From Nipponacmea schrenckii (lineage: Eukaryota > Mollusca > Gastropoda > Lottiidae): a stretch of DNA of 64,000 bases. This document shows positions 24,944 through 35,410 of this stretch, piece by piece. Below the pieces are notes generated by a model that was not told where the DNA came from, ran no database searches, and worked only from the letters and a program-made list of their open reading frames with translations. The stretch is from positions 47,746,602 through 47,810,601 of the forward strand of contig JAUJPP010000003.1 of the NCBI GenBank assembly GCA_030562195.1, in the 5' to 3' direction. Position 1 is the first letter of the stretch, and every line of letters starts with the position of its first letter. Made by a program: the position numbers and the translations under genes.

Positions 24944-27355
24944 CTATAATTCTGTATGTTTGTTGACTAGTTTGTTTACTCGATTTTCTAAATCAATATG
25001 TATCTTTTTCACCTGAAACATAAATGTAAAACAGTTAATTCGTCCAGGTTTCTTATTCTACAATATCTACATTACTTTGATATAAACAAAACTTAATAAA
25101 AATTAAATAAATCAATGTTGCTTTTTTAAGGAGAACAATTGTCTTGGTTGATCATGTTTTGGCGATAAATTAATGGTTTTATGCTTGTACTCTAATAGGA
25201 GTTGTGACCCTTTGAGAGTTCAGGAATTGGCAGAGTAGCCTATTAGTATACATACCTTGCGTTTAAAATGTTTAGCTTTGTCTTCTAAATCTAAATGTGT
25301 TTGTGGATAAACTCCATCTTTAAGTTCTTCATTCAGGGCCACTTTAGATAATTCCACCTGGTTCTGTATATATTCATGTTTTTGTATTCTGTGTTCGAAA
25401 TGTTTTAATTCCTCCTGTAAGTTAAGAACAATGACAATAATAAGCATAGAAGAAACGGTAGGCAAGTGTAAAGAAGAAGATAAACAGTAAACATTTTCAA
25501 TTATCTATTGCTGTAATAAGGAGTAAGTTTAGTCAGCTTATCCAATATCATGAAGGACTGTTCACAAATTTCTTATTTCAGTCTGCTTGTTGTAATTCAT
25601 TCAAAAACATTTACCTTAAAAGATTCCAATTCCTGCTCAGATAAATTTGCTTTTCTAATGAGAGCCCAAAGTTTATATACTCTAGGATCTTTAAATGATA
25701 CATCTGGATTAGAATCTTTCATCATAGTCTCTAATTTCATATAACCTTCTTTAACAGCATGATTTATTTCCTTCATATTGGATTTTTTATCTTTTAAAAT
25801 AGCATATTTGGCTTCATCGTTCTTATGTTCATGTATATCATTTTCTAAAAGCAAAAGAAAAGAATACATGGTATGTACATATAATCAAAGAAAATGCTGC
25901 ATTGATATGTAAAGGAATCTATATCTTATTGTTTATTACCTTATTGCCATAAATATCTGTTGGTAAAAGGTAACAATAATCATACACAAAACAAGGTTTG
26001 GCAGGTGCTGAAATGAGGTATTAGTCCTAGTAAACAGAATAATAAATATCTTTACCATCAAAATAACTCTTTAAAGTATTTAATTCATCTATTTTCATTT
26101 GTTGATGTTTGAATTCTTCTCTCAGTTTATCTATTTCTTCATCTGAAAACATAATTCAACTTGAAAACAAGTTCAAATATTTTAAAGGAATACTGTACGG
26201 TACCTTAGAATGAACATAAAATCAGTAAATTGCCATAAATAGCAAGAAATTAACTAAAAAAAGCAGAAGTGAACCACTGTATGACCAAAAATCTAATCAA
26301 GATATCCTACCTGAAAAATCAGAAAGTGATGCCCTTTTCCATATTTTATCTAATTTTTTATCAGTGAAAATTGGCCATTTTTTATCATCTTCAGGAATTT
26401 CATTAAACCATCCTGGATCCTCTAGCGAGAAAAAATCTTCTAAACCATATTTAAACACAATATCTGAAAAGAAAATCCAAATTTAATGCCACCAGAATCA
26501 GTTGAGAAAGACTATTTTCAATACCAAAGTGTTTAAGAGTTACTTTATATCTCATGTTTTGGTATGGTTCAAAACTTATTAATTCATTACTTCTAAATCT
26601 TGTCAATACTTCAGCTTCATATAACCCATCTTTATCCATTTCATCTAACTTCATTTTCTTCAATTTTCCTTCCATTTTGTCATGAATTCTCAAATCTGCA
26701 TAAAGATCTGCTATTTTAGGACCTTCAAGTCTCTGAAATAATCAATATCACGATGCAATAAGTATAACTAAAGGCAAGCAAGGTTATATAACCATTACAA
26801 AAGGTAGGCACATTTTTAAAGTGCATATTAAAGAGATGCAAGCTTGGTTTATGGTATATGACAATTACCATGCTATGATTTAAAAATAAAACAAATGTGC
26901 CCAAACCTTGAGTCAAAGATTCTAACTCAGAGGATAAACGACTTATTTATTATAAAATAGGGGACAGCCTAAATGTAAAATAGAGCCTGGCTATAGTTTA
27001 TTTTACCTAGTTTAAGGATTATTTTGATCAAAAATTATGAGATTGAAAATTTCAGACTGTTCTATAGTGAAGCACGCCGATAAGAAGACACCTAAAGTGC
27101 ACGCCTTATCTCAGACAAATTTCCGAGTAACCTAGCAATAGTACGAATAATAAAATAATAGTAAAAAGTATTGGAAAGGGATCCGCCCACCTTTTTAGCC
27201 TTTTCCCAAAGTAAATTAACTTTCTTCATTCTGAAAGGATTCTCCTCATTTTCATGCCAGTTGCTGTTTAGATCTTCAGAATATTTATTGCCATACACAT
27301 TTTTAGTGAAATATATAGCAAGAATATCAACTGTGATAAAAAGGACGAATTGCAT
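24944..27355 (-). CDS. LRPAP1: Alpha-2-macroglobulin receptor-associated protein (RAP)
   Basis: ER chaperone that binds newly made LDL-receptor family proteins and keeps ligands off them until they leave the ER. Seven exons (27355-27191, 26732-26525, 26463-26311, 26142-26056, 25844-25615, 25414-25256, 25012-24944) give 356 aa, almost exactly the length of vertebrate RAP. The first ~20 residues are a signal peptide. RAP signatures follow: NPFRMKKVNLLWEKAKK at the start of domain 1, then DLRIHDKMEGKLKK and DKDGLYEAEV. The rest is highly charged and helical with the expected Lys-rich receptor-binding third domain. The C-terminus HTEL is a KDEL-type retention signal, close to HNEL of vertebrate RAP. 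Splice phases (0,1,1,1,0,0) are continuous. Confidence 0.95.
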
Positions 27356-28249
27356 GTTTCTTGTTTAGAACATTGATTTCTAAGTTAAGGGGAGTTAACT
27401 CTGTTTACTTGTGCACAAGAATTTTATCGGATCATCAACTGAACTCTTGCATGAGGATACATTTATATCCAGCAAGTATGATAGATAGACGAATACGACA
27501 TGTTATGTATTTTTCTAACAAACATACCACATATAATAAACAAACCTTACCAACGTTTCCTTTTTCAAAAAGGCAGTCAAAAAATTATGAGTGACTCTTA
27601 GTTCCAAACTTGATCCGATAGAACATATATCTAAAAATAGAGAAGGGGATTTCCTCAGATTTGACTAAACTGAAAAGCATCACAATTTCTAATATTTTCC
27701 TTTTGAAAACGTTATTCTGAGGTAGTATGAGTCTTTTATATTTTTAAACCAACACGATTATCGTCACCATATTGAAATTCAAGTTGAATATCCCTTGTAG
27801 TGCCACCAAGATGTTATTCAAAAGTTCAATCGAGCTTGCGTACTAAAACTAAAATGTTCACTCAATTTTACTTTTAGTTTTACAGTGACCAAGTCAAATA
27901 TTATGTAATATCTTCAGTCTGTGGTTTCTACAGAATCAAATTTGATCAATTGTTTTCCTGTGTGAATTTTAATACTTACATCAAAATAGTAAGGGCTACT
28001 GAGATGCTTTATAAATTTATAAACAATAATGAATTGTGTGCCAACCAATGTCAATGAAAAGATACTTTTTTTACACATTCATATGAATTTACAGTGAGAA
28101 ATATTCAGTCCAAACATGGAGATCAATTACTAGACATTTTGAGAGGGAAGTGTGCGACTGTCTTATTAAAGATGTTTTACTATTGTCTTATTAAAGATGT
28201 TTTACTATTATATTAATTTTTCATTTTGTCTTTTTCATTTCAGAGTAAA
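27356..28249. promoter_or_regulatory. Divergent 5' region between LRPAP1 and FADD
   Basis: The start codons face away from each other across 894 bp, so promoters for both genes should lie here. A splice acceptor (TTTCATTTCAG) ends at about 28243, just before the FADD ATG, implying an upstream untranslated FADD exon that I could not locate. No TATA box or known binding site stands out. Confidence 0.4.
28159..28208 (+). repeat. Two exact tandem copies of a 25-bp unit
   Basis: The unit TGTCTTATTAAAGATGTTTT plus ACTAT occurs twice head to tail. It ends about 35 bp before the splice acceptor that precedes the FADD start codon, so it alters the branch-point region of that intron. Confidence 0.95.
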
Positions 28250-29170
28250 ATGGATGAAGCATTTCGTGCAATGCTTGTCAGCATAAGTAATAAGTTAAAT
28301 GACACAGAACTTAAAACCTTGAAATTTTATGCTAACATTAAACCCAAATTATCAGAGAAAATGCTACACCCAATAGATCTGTTTAGAACACTGGAGGAAA
28401 GACAGGATTTAAAACAAGATGACTTGAGATATTTTAGAAAGATGATTGCAGATACATTAGTCACCCGGAAAGATTTGTTAAAAATTATTGATGATTATGT
28501 GAAAAACTTGGGTGATAGAGTTTATACAGAGAACTCAGATTTTCTTGGAGGTACACCACACCAACATTATTCAGGTATATTGACAAGAAAAGTATTAGAC
28601 ATGTAACTGCTATCTCTATTTTAATATCAGATATATAGACTTTTAGTTAAGATCAGATTTTTTTTTCTGGATTTACAGTTACCATAGCCACAGAACAGGA
28701 AATCTGATATTGCATTTTAGATTCAATTGTTACTTAGTTTACAAGAAGCCCTATAATTTCCATGACTACTATGTGTATGTGTATGTTAAGGATCTTGCTG
28801 TGGAGTTTTAATGAATATCCCCCCTAGATTGAGTTTGAATGTATGCTTCATTTTGTTGTTAGTGTAGTGTAATGGATATATTTTTCAAAAAATTTAATTT
28901 ATAATTGCAGGCTTACAGAAAGAAAAAGATTTTTTGGCAAAAAATTATGGAAAAGGGTGGAAATTTTTTATGAGAAGGTTAAATTTGCCAGATGGTGAAA
29001 TAGAACATATTGAGGCAAAAAATAAAGATAACCAAAGAGAGACAATAAATGAGTGTATTCAGTTCTGGTTGAATGAACAACAAGACAATGCTTCTAGAGA
29101 AAAACTTATTTGGGCATTGAAATTAGAAGAACGCAATGACTTAATACGAAAACTGAATGATATAAAGTGA
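28250..29170 (+). CDS. FADD: FADD, FAS-associated death-domain adaptor
   Basis: Cytoplasmic adaptor that links death receptors or innate-immune receptors to initiator caspases. Two coding exons (28250-28574, 28911-29170; phase 1 junction) encode 194 aa; human FADD is 208. Residues about 1-85 form a death effector domain. It has the charge triad E20 with RKDL (R73, D75) and a hydrophobic-patch LKF (F26), lining up with E19/R72/D74/F25 of human FADD. Residues about 110-194 form a death domain (NYGKGWKFFMRRLNLPDGEI, then an INECIQFW helix). This DED-then-DD order and size is specific to FADD. The ATG lies 6 nt after a splice acceptor, so the 5' UTR is split. Confidence 0.92.
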
Positions 29171-29547
29171 TTCATAATTATGTCAATTAATATTTTGTAA
29201 TATAATTGTTTATATAAATGATTTGTAATGGTTTTTTTGTCCCTTTATGTGAAGATATCAAGGAAACAGTAATTTGTCTATAATTCAGCCCATGTGACAA
29301 CCTTCGAAATCAATTTTCAGGGACTAATTTGTGGACTAATCTGACCAAATAATTATTAACTTCATTACTTCTGTAAATGAAATTGCTAAGAAGTACCGTG
29401 GCAATTCCAGCAACACTTCAGAGTTATTTGTTGTCTGAAAAGCATGAGTTGTTCCGCTTTTAAAAGCTCTCGTGTTTTTGAGTCCCACAAGGATTGGTGA
29501 AGTAAACATGAAATAGGAAATTATGACGATTACCCACGGTTGATAAT

Positions 29548-31559
29548 ATGGGGAAAAAGAAAGGCTCAGTTGCTCATAAAGAGACCTATCAAAGAATCAG
29601 CTATCTGTATCAGGTATGTGTCCTTCAAATGATTCAAAGCTTTCCACAGAAAAAGAAATCTTTGTATGCAGATGTATTTAATTTTGATATTTCTAGAGTG
29701 CTTCATACTGGAGGAAAGTTTTGCATTTCATCCACCAGAGATTTACTCCAACATTAGTCTTAGTTAAAATGCCACACCAATTTAGATTTCATTCACCAGA
29801 GATTTACTCCAAATTTTCGGCTTAATAAAAATTTTACGCCACAACAATGTAAAAATTTGGCGTAAGTAACTTATGCCACGCCAGAGATATCCAGCGTAAC
29901 ATACATGTTTTCCAGTAGGCCTATACTTAGATTTTACTTTTCCACTTTTCTGTCAGAGTGATTGAGTCAGAACATTAAAATATTTACTTGATGTTGAACT
30001 GTACTATCATGTTTTGCCACAGAGTAACCATCCAGGCATAAAGGTTAACAGGTAGACTACCATACAATAATAAACAAAATGTCTAAGGGTCTACTAATAC
30101 TAACAACTCTCTTCTAATGAAGCAAAAGATATATATGGATATACTATTTCTGACATTTATTAACTCAACATGCTCATACATGCTCATACATGCAGCGTTA
30201 TCAAGAAAAATGATAACGCTGCATGCATGAGCATGTGAAACGTTGAGTTAAGAAATAGTATATCCATATATCTTGTGCTTTATTACCTACCCCTATTTCT
30301 ATAGGTCTTATAAACAGTAACTCTATTCTATTCTGATCATATTTCTAATTTCAGGCTGCCTATTTAGTACTAACTACAGATTCTACCAACCACAGTTTGT
30401 GTAGATTTTATACCAAGACACTGAAGGCCATTGCAAGACGCTTAGTTTTAAGACTGTAAGTAAAATCAAATCTATGTTCTGAAGTCTGTTTTTTTGACTT
30501 CTGGATTGTGATAGAAACAAAATCCTGTTTAATGTTGACACTTATCAACTCTATCTATTAGATAGACTAGTAGTCTAAGACTACACTTTATTTATACATA
30601 GTAAGGCTCAGGGCATTCAAATTAAAATAACCTTTCGTTTCACTTTCTTTCACTAAAATTAGAATCACAAAAATATACAAATTGATTTTTCTTGTTCAGA
30701 GTATAAAAAAAAGGCATTTTTTATTTTCCAGACATCCAAATATAAAGAGAACTATTTGTAAGAACTGTTATTTGTTATTGATACCTGGTGTAACGACTAC
30801 CAACAGAATTAATGGTAATAATAGCTGTCAGTTTTATTGCAAACACTTTAGTTTGAGGAGTGACATTATCTTATAGTGTATTTGAAAAGAAATAATTTTT
30901 TCTCTCACATATGTTGAAATTGACATAATCTCATTTGTTAGTGATCATTTAAATTCAATTTTTTAGAATGTGCTGCTTATAGAGATAAAAGAGTTTTAAG
31001 GGGTAGCTTAACTAATTTTGGCCTCATGAGGCCTTAAGTTAAAAGTTTATTTGAAAATTTCAGTAGGCCTACATAAAGGACACATATTACTCTACAATTA
31101 ATTTGCTGAAATCTGCAATAGTAGTTTCAAAACACCTTCCAAAAAGCATAATAAACTTTTAAACATGTCTCCTTGATTCTAGAAGTATAGTTTTCATAAA
31201 TTTGAGCACAAAATTGTCTACAAAAAGCACTATTTAATATTGAAGGTGGTCTTCATTTAATTATTTGATTTTTTTAGTCCTTTTTAATTTCTTTCCTTGT
31301 TTTAGACACATTTATTTAATTTACATTTGGATATTAAAATAAAAAATTTAATATCATAAGGTATCACCGTTTTGTAGAAGTGAATTATAAATATATTTCT
31401 ATTATATTACCATTCCTTTATATTTGTTTTTCAGGAAAGAAAGATAAATATAGTGAAACTAAGTGTTTAGGATGTGGATTCAAAATTCATTATATGGCAA
31501 ACCCAAATTATAAACCATGGTTTGAAAATCCTGAGGCATGGGTATCTACTGGATCATAG
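29548..31559 (+). CDS. RPP21: Ribonuclease P protein subunit p21
   Basis: Protein subunit of nuclear RNase P, which removes 5' leaders from pre-tRNAs; it belongs to the Rpr2/Rpp21/Snm1 family. Four exons (29548-29613, 30355-30455, 30732-30814, 31435-31559) encode 124 aa, shorter than the roughly 154 aa human protein, mostly at the C-terminus. An N-terminal helical part (AHKETYQRISYLYQ) is followed by CKNCYLLLIPGVTTTNRI, the family hallmark, then CLGC. The two CxxC pairs form the zinc site. It begins 377 bp after FADD on the same strand. An AATAAA at 32051-32056 is the likely poly(A) signal. A long hairpin lies in its first intron. Confidence 0.92.
30122..30278. repeat. Long imperfect inverted repeat (hairpin/MITE-like) in RPP21 intron 1
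   Basis: Left arm 30122-30202 and right arm 30212-30278 are reverse complements over most of their length, with a 9-nt loop (AAGAAAAAT). Matching blocks include AGATATATGGATATACTATTTC, AACTCAAC, CATGCTCAT and GCAGCGTTATC. The left arm carries an extra CATGCTCATA repeat that explains the length difference. It may be a small foldback transposon or a precursor-like hairpin; the sequence alone does not decide. Confidence 0.85.
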
Positions 31560-33147
31560 ATGACTGAAGATTTAAATCAGACAAAAATGGAGACTGGAAT
31601 CAGAGAACAATGAAGACATTGGAGATAGTGTTGGCACTAATTTTTAGAATAGATGTTTGTAATAAGATAATATTAATTTGCTGGCAAAACCTGAGTGACG
31701 TAGTCAAATGAGTGTACTTGTTGCTAAAGTGTAGCTGGCAGGAAAAGTACAATAACCAGCGATCTTAACAGGCCTTTATCAACGTCAGAGCCAAAGGACA
31801 TTGGAAACAAATATCAGAGACAATTATAGATAGAAGCAAATGAGACATAAATTAGATATGACTGAGATAATTGAGACAGATCAAGATCTGAATAATTAAC
31901 TCTTTAATGTAGATGAATCCCAGGTAGCTTCAGCTTGGTTCCTTTCTAATAGGCCATGGGGTATATTCTATGTTGCATTAGTGATCAATTTGATGATACA
32001 CATTTGTTGTTTCCAAGCCATATTGAAGGATAACTAGAGCAAAGTTTCTCAATAAATTACACAGACTATTGTAAAACCGATGCAACTGAATAGTAACATA
32101 GTTTAACTAATTCTTTAATGTCAGTTTAATTTGTTATTGGCTAAAATTAAAAGGGAATTTTAAATGAAGGGAAAATCACGTTTTAAGTTCAATAACAATG
32201 TTGATAGAAATAAATTATTGTTATATACCTGTAATGTTTAATATATCAGAAAACTCCCTGAATTCAATAAGATGAGATTCATAATTCTCAAATATCATTT
32301 GGCTGTTTTTGAACCCATTGCATAGATTTAAAATCATATCACAAACTCAACTCAAGAAATAAGCCAAAATACACCAAAATATTAGAGAAATATGTTGAAT
32401 CTTATACAGACAAAATTTGTCAAAAAAATCTTGAGATACAAAAATTAAAAAAAAAGATAATATAACGAAATAGTCAATTGTTACAAATCTCAATATATTA
32501 AATGTTTGCAAAAAACAAAATAAAATACATGAAACCATAAAACCTAGGATAGATAGTTCATTTATGCTACAAGAGGATATGACATCTTGCAAACAAGTAA
32601 GCAAGGTGACATCACAAAATACTGTTATAGAGAACTGTACATCATTATCTATAGGACCAATGACAGTATATTAAAGGAATATTCTATCTGGGACATAGGA
32701 AATAAATATAATAATGTTAAATATACTTCAAAAATAAATATCTATTTTTTACCAACATATGGTTATGACATAAAAAATATTTAATTCAATCTGATTATAT
32801 TACATATTATATATATCCATTTATTCAACTTTCTATGTGGTGTGAAAATACTGTTGTTGCTGTATAAATAACAAGCGCCTGAAATGGCTATGATACTTCA
32901 GTAAATAGCCTTTACTAAAATAAACAATAACATCACTGGGTTCAGTTTCAACTGATAACTTAAAACTAGCTCTGTACAACTAGCCAAAATTTATCAATAT
33001 AAGCAAATCAAACAAAAAAAATATATACTTATTAACAAGGTTAGTTGGACTATGCTATATTTTCAAGCACCTGTGAGGTTATGTCTAACAAAGATAATGT
33101 TATAATCCAAGAGGCAAATTCATTCAAGAAAATATTCATCAAATCTA
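31560..33147. other. Convergent 3' region between RPP21 and MSRB1
   Basis: RPP21 3' UTR (plus) meets the distal MSRB1 3' UTR (minus). An AATAAA at 32051-32056 serves RPP21, and a minus-strand AATAAA at about 32819-32824 could end MSRB1 beyond its SECIS candidate. Open frames here are AT-rich and unsupported. Confidence 0.5.
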
Positions 33148-33214
33148 TCAGAGTTATCATCCATCCGTCAACTTTCCCCGTAGGGCTTTGGTCGACTAAT
33201 TTCATTCTATCTGA
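33148..33214 (-). promoter_or_regulatory. Candidate SECIS element of MSRB1
   Basis: Read on the minus strand: helix I TCAGA (33210-33214) pairs with TCTGA (33148-33152). An internal loop follows, then the core quartet ATGA (33202-33205) opposite TGAT (33156-33159). Helix II contains GTCGAC (33191-33196) paired to GTTGAC (33167-33172). The unpaired AAA (33187-33189) lies 12 nt after the ATGA. A small CCC/GGG apical stem gives a form-2 layout. The order and spacing match the eukaryotic SECIS consensus, but the lower part of helix II is imperfect. It lies about 1.1 kb downstream of the MSRB1 stop, within a plausible 3' UTR. Confidence 0.6.
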
Positions 33215-34198
33215 AAATATCTGATCAAATTTTAAGAAATGATTTTTACTCTCTTCAAGAGTCAGGTCTGAAAGGAAAGTTCATAACAAATTTTAGAACA
33301 GAATGTTTCTTTTAAATCACTTAAATTTAGATGGCTTTAGTTCTACTTATAAATTCATTAATCAGTTTTAAATAGGTTTTTTTTTATCCTGTTAGTCAAA
33401 AACTTGATGAGAAATGTTCCAATCAGGTGACTCCTGGCAATGAAAAATGACTGAGTCATGAATATGATTTATGATAGCCAAAACAGTATAATTGGTTTAC
33501 AAGATTATCACTAAATCTCCAGATTTCTTTTAAGAAAGCAAGCTTCTTCAGCCTTTTTGAGTCTAGCATTTGTCAATGCCCTGAAAAAATAACTGCCAAA
33601 AAAAAAAAAATTAAAAATCATCTTAAAAACACCTATCTAATATGTGCCTCATATTAATTCTGTTTATGTGATTTACTTGTGAGTCCTTGACTTATTGTTA
33701 AAAGCAATATGACACAACAATGTTTGAGTTTATATAATTTGATTGCAGACAGTTCCCTATAAAGAGGCTACCTATTTTATGCCAATTTAACTTAATGATA
33801 CTACTTGACTCAGCCACTTGATGTCTTCTTACTTTGCTCTCTCTGAAAGATCCAAAATATACATTTTCTAAAGTAACAACAAACACCATGAGTAGAACTT
33901 GTCAAGCATCTTATTTACCACAATAGGTATAGAAGGCACAATTCCTTTTCAAATTTTGATCAACACTGATCAAATATGTATTCAAATTCACACTTTTATA
34001 TCAAATTCATATATTCTAGAAGGCACATAGATTAATTAGTAACACACTTGGTGAGCCCTTTCCCCCAGTCAATACTGCAGCTCAGTTGACATGTAAAAGC
34101 ATCTGTTTCTTGAATGGAATGTACATTAAGGGCTGAATGTGAGACAGGACCATGTCATTGTGTATTGGGCCTAATTCTGACCCATGTAAAATAAAGAG

Positions 34199-34218
34199 TT
34201 TATTATTATTATTATTAT
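34199..34218. repeat. (ATT)n trinucleotide microsatellite
   Basis: A short uninterrupted ATT run lies in the MSRB1 3' UTR. On the minus strand it creates AATAATAAA, which might act as a proximal poly(A) signal that would exclude the SECIS candidate. Confidence 0.85.
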
Positions 34219-34293
34219 ACTTAAATCATATTTGATTCCAATATTTTCCATGTCTAAAGGCTCATCTCCCGTCACCCCATGAATAACAGTTTA

Positions 34294-35127
34294 TTACTTA
34301 CTTTCATTTGGTACAAATTTCAGTGAGGAACTGAATATTCAAAACCTTGATTGTCCTTCCTTCTCTCCATCATTCAAGAATTCATGTCCAAGACCATTTC
34401 CACATTTGCCACAATGAATCTAGAAGAACACACAAACATAAAGTGTGAACTCTTGCAAAGATAATATTAAATACCAAAGTAAACTAAGCTTCTGTTAAAT
34501 CACAAACATTTATTCCCAAACAAATATTTATGTTGCATACAACAGTCTCAAATAAAATAAGTTTCCTTTACTACCGAAATGAAAAAAAGCTGAGTCGTTG
34601 TTTCCATCAAGTAGGCTACAAAAAAGCATTAATTATTCGTGTTATATTAGTGATATATATTTCTGACAACACTGCACACTTACTTTAATTGCAGTCTTTG
34701 ATTCAGGTTTCCTTCTAACACTATCCTCTCTTATTAACTCATTAAATGTTGGCCAGGGAGAAGAATGCTCATATTTGGTGTGACTGTGAAATAGTTCATT
34801 ACCACAACTTGAACACACATAAATACCTGGGAAATAAAAAACAATATAGGCAATTTACCACAGCACTGGAGAAAAAATTTGTTTCTGATGGCAGTTTGTT
34901 TTTTCTTATTTAAAATGATTTTTCAATATCAGTAGACTACGGCAAAGACCATATAAATATATTTATACTAATAGGGTCTTTGACTACAGTAGGCCTACCT
35001 ACAAAAAACCCGTTTTAAGGGTCCCTGATATGAATTAGGCCTATTATCTATTAAATAATTTGTTTATTTTACCAGGTTCAAAATGATCTTTGTAGTGTTC
35101 CCCTGAATTCCATGAACAGAACGACAT
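34294..35127 (-). CDS. MSRB1: Methionine-R-sulfoxide reductase B1, selenoprotein
   Basis: Reduces methionine-R-sulfoxide in proteins, acting in cytosol and nucleus. Three exons (35127-35073, 34826-34684, 34419-34294) encode 107 aa when the in-frame TGA at 34339-34341 is read as selenocysteine (position 93). [19 protein letters not shown] opens the protein. Zinc is held by C23-x2-C26 and C69-x2-C72. The end reads [19 protein letters not shown] before a TAA, matching vertebrate MSRB1 on both sides of the TGA. This conservation past the TGA argues against a true stop or a pseudogene. A translation that stops at TGA would lose the catalytic residue and the last 14 residues. It is divergently paired with the FAM227 gene. 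Confidence 0.93.
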
Positions 35128-35410
35128 TGCAACTGATCAAAAGAATATTGTAGCTTGCTTCCCTACTTTCACTGTTTTGTACAAAAATGGAGGGGGAGAT
35201 AAGTTGCATCATTCGAAACTCAAATTTCCAATTTTCCAACAATTAAAAGAACGTTCATCTTATTTTATTAAGCAGAGAACACCTAAGATACTTCTATAAA
35301 TTTCTATTTTTTTTTCTATAATAATAATTTCCATCGAAAAAATCTTCAAATATTTTTTGTTCGAAATCAAATTATGAAGCTTTGTCTATTGGTAACTGCG
35401 GTAAACAAAG
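35128..35410. promoter_or_regulatory. Bidirectional promoter region, MSRB1 and FAM227 gene
   Basis: Only 283 bp separate the two start codons, which point outward, so both core promoters must overlap or abut here. No TATA box is evident in either direction. An ATGGCGG-type start context follows on the plus side. Confidence 0.55.

Noticed and set aside
34294..34419. MSRB1 as a pseudogene because of the internal TGA
   Set aside because: The TGA sits exactly at the known Sec site, the downstream frame is conserved, and all splice sites and zinc cysteines are intact.
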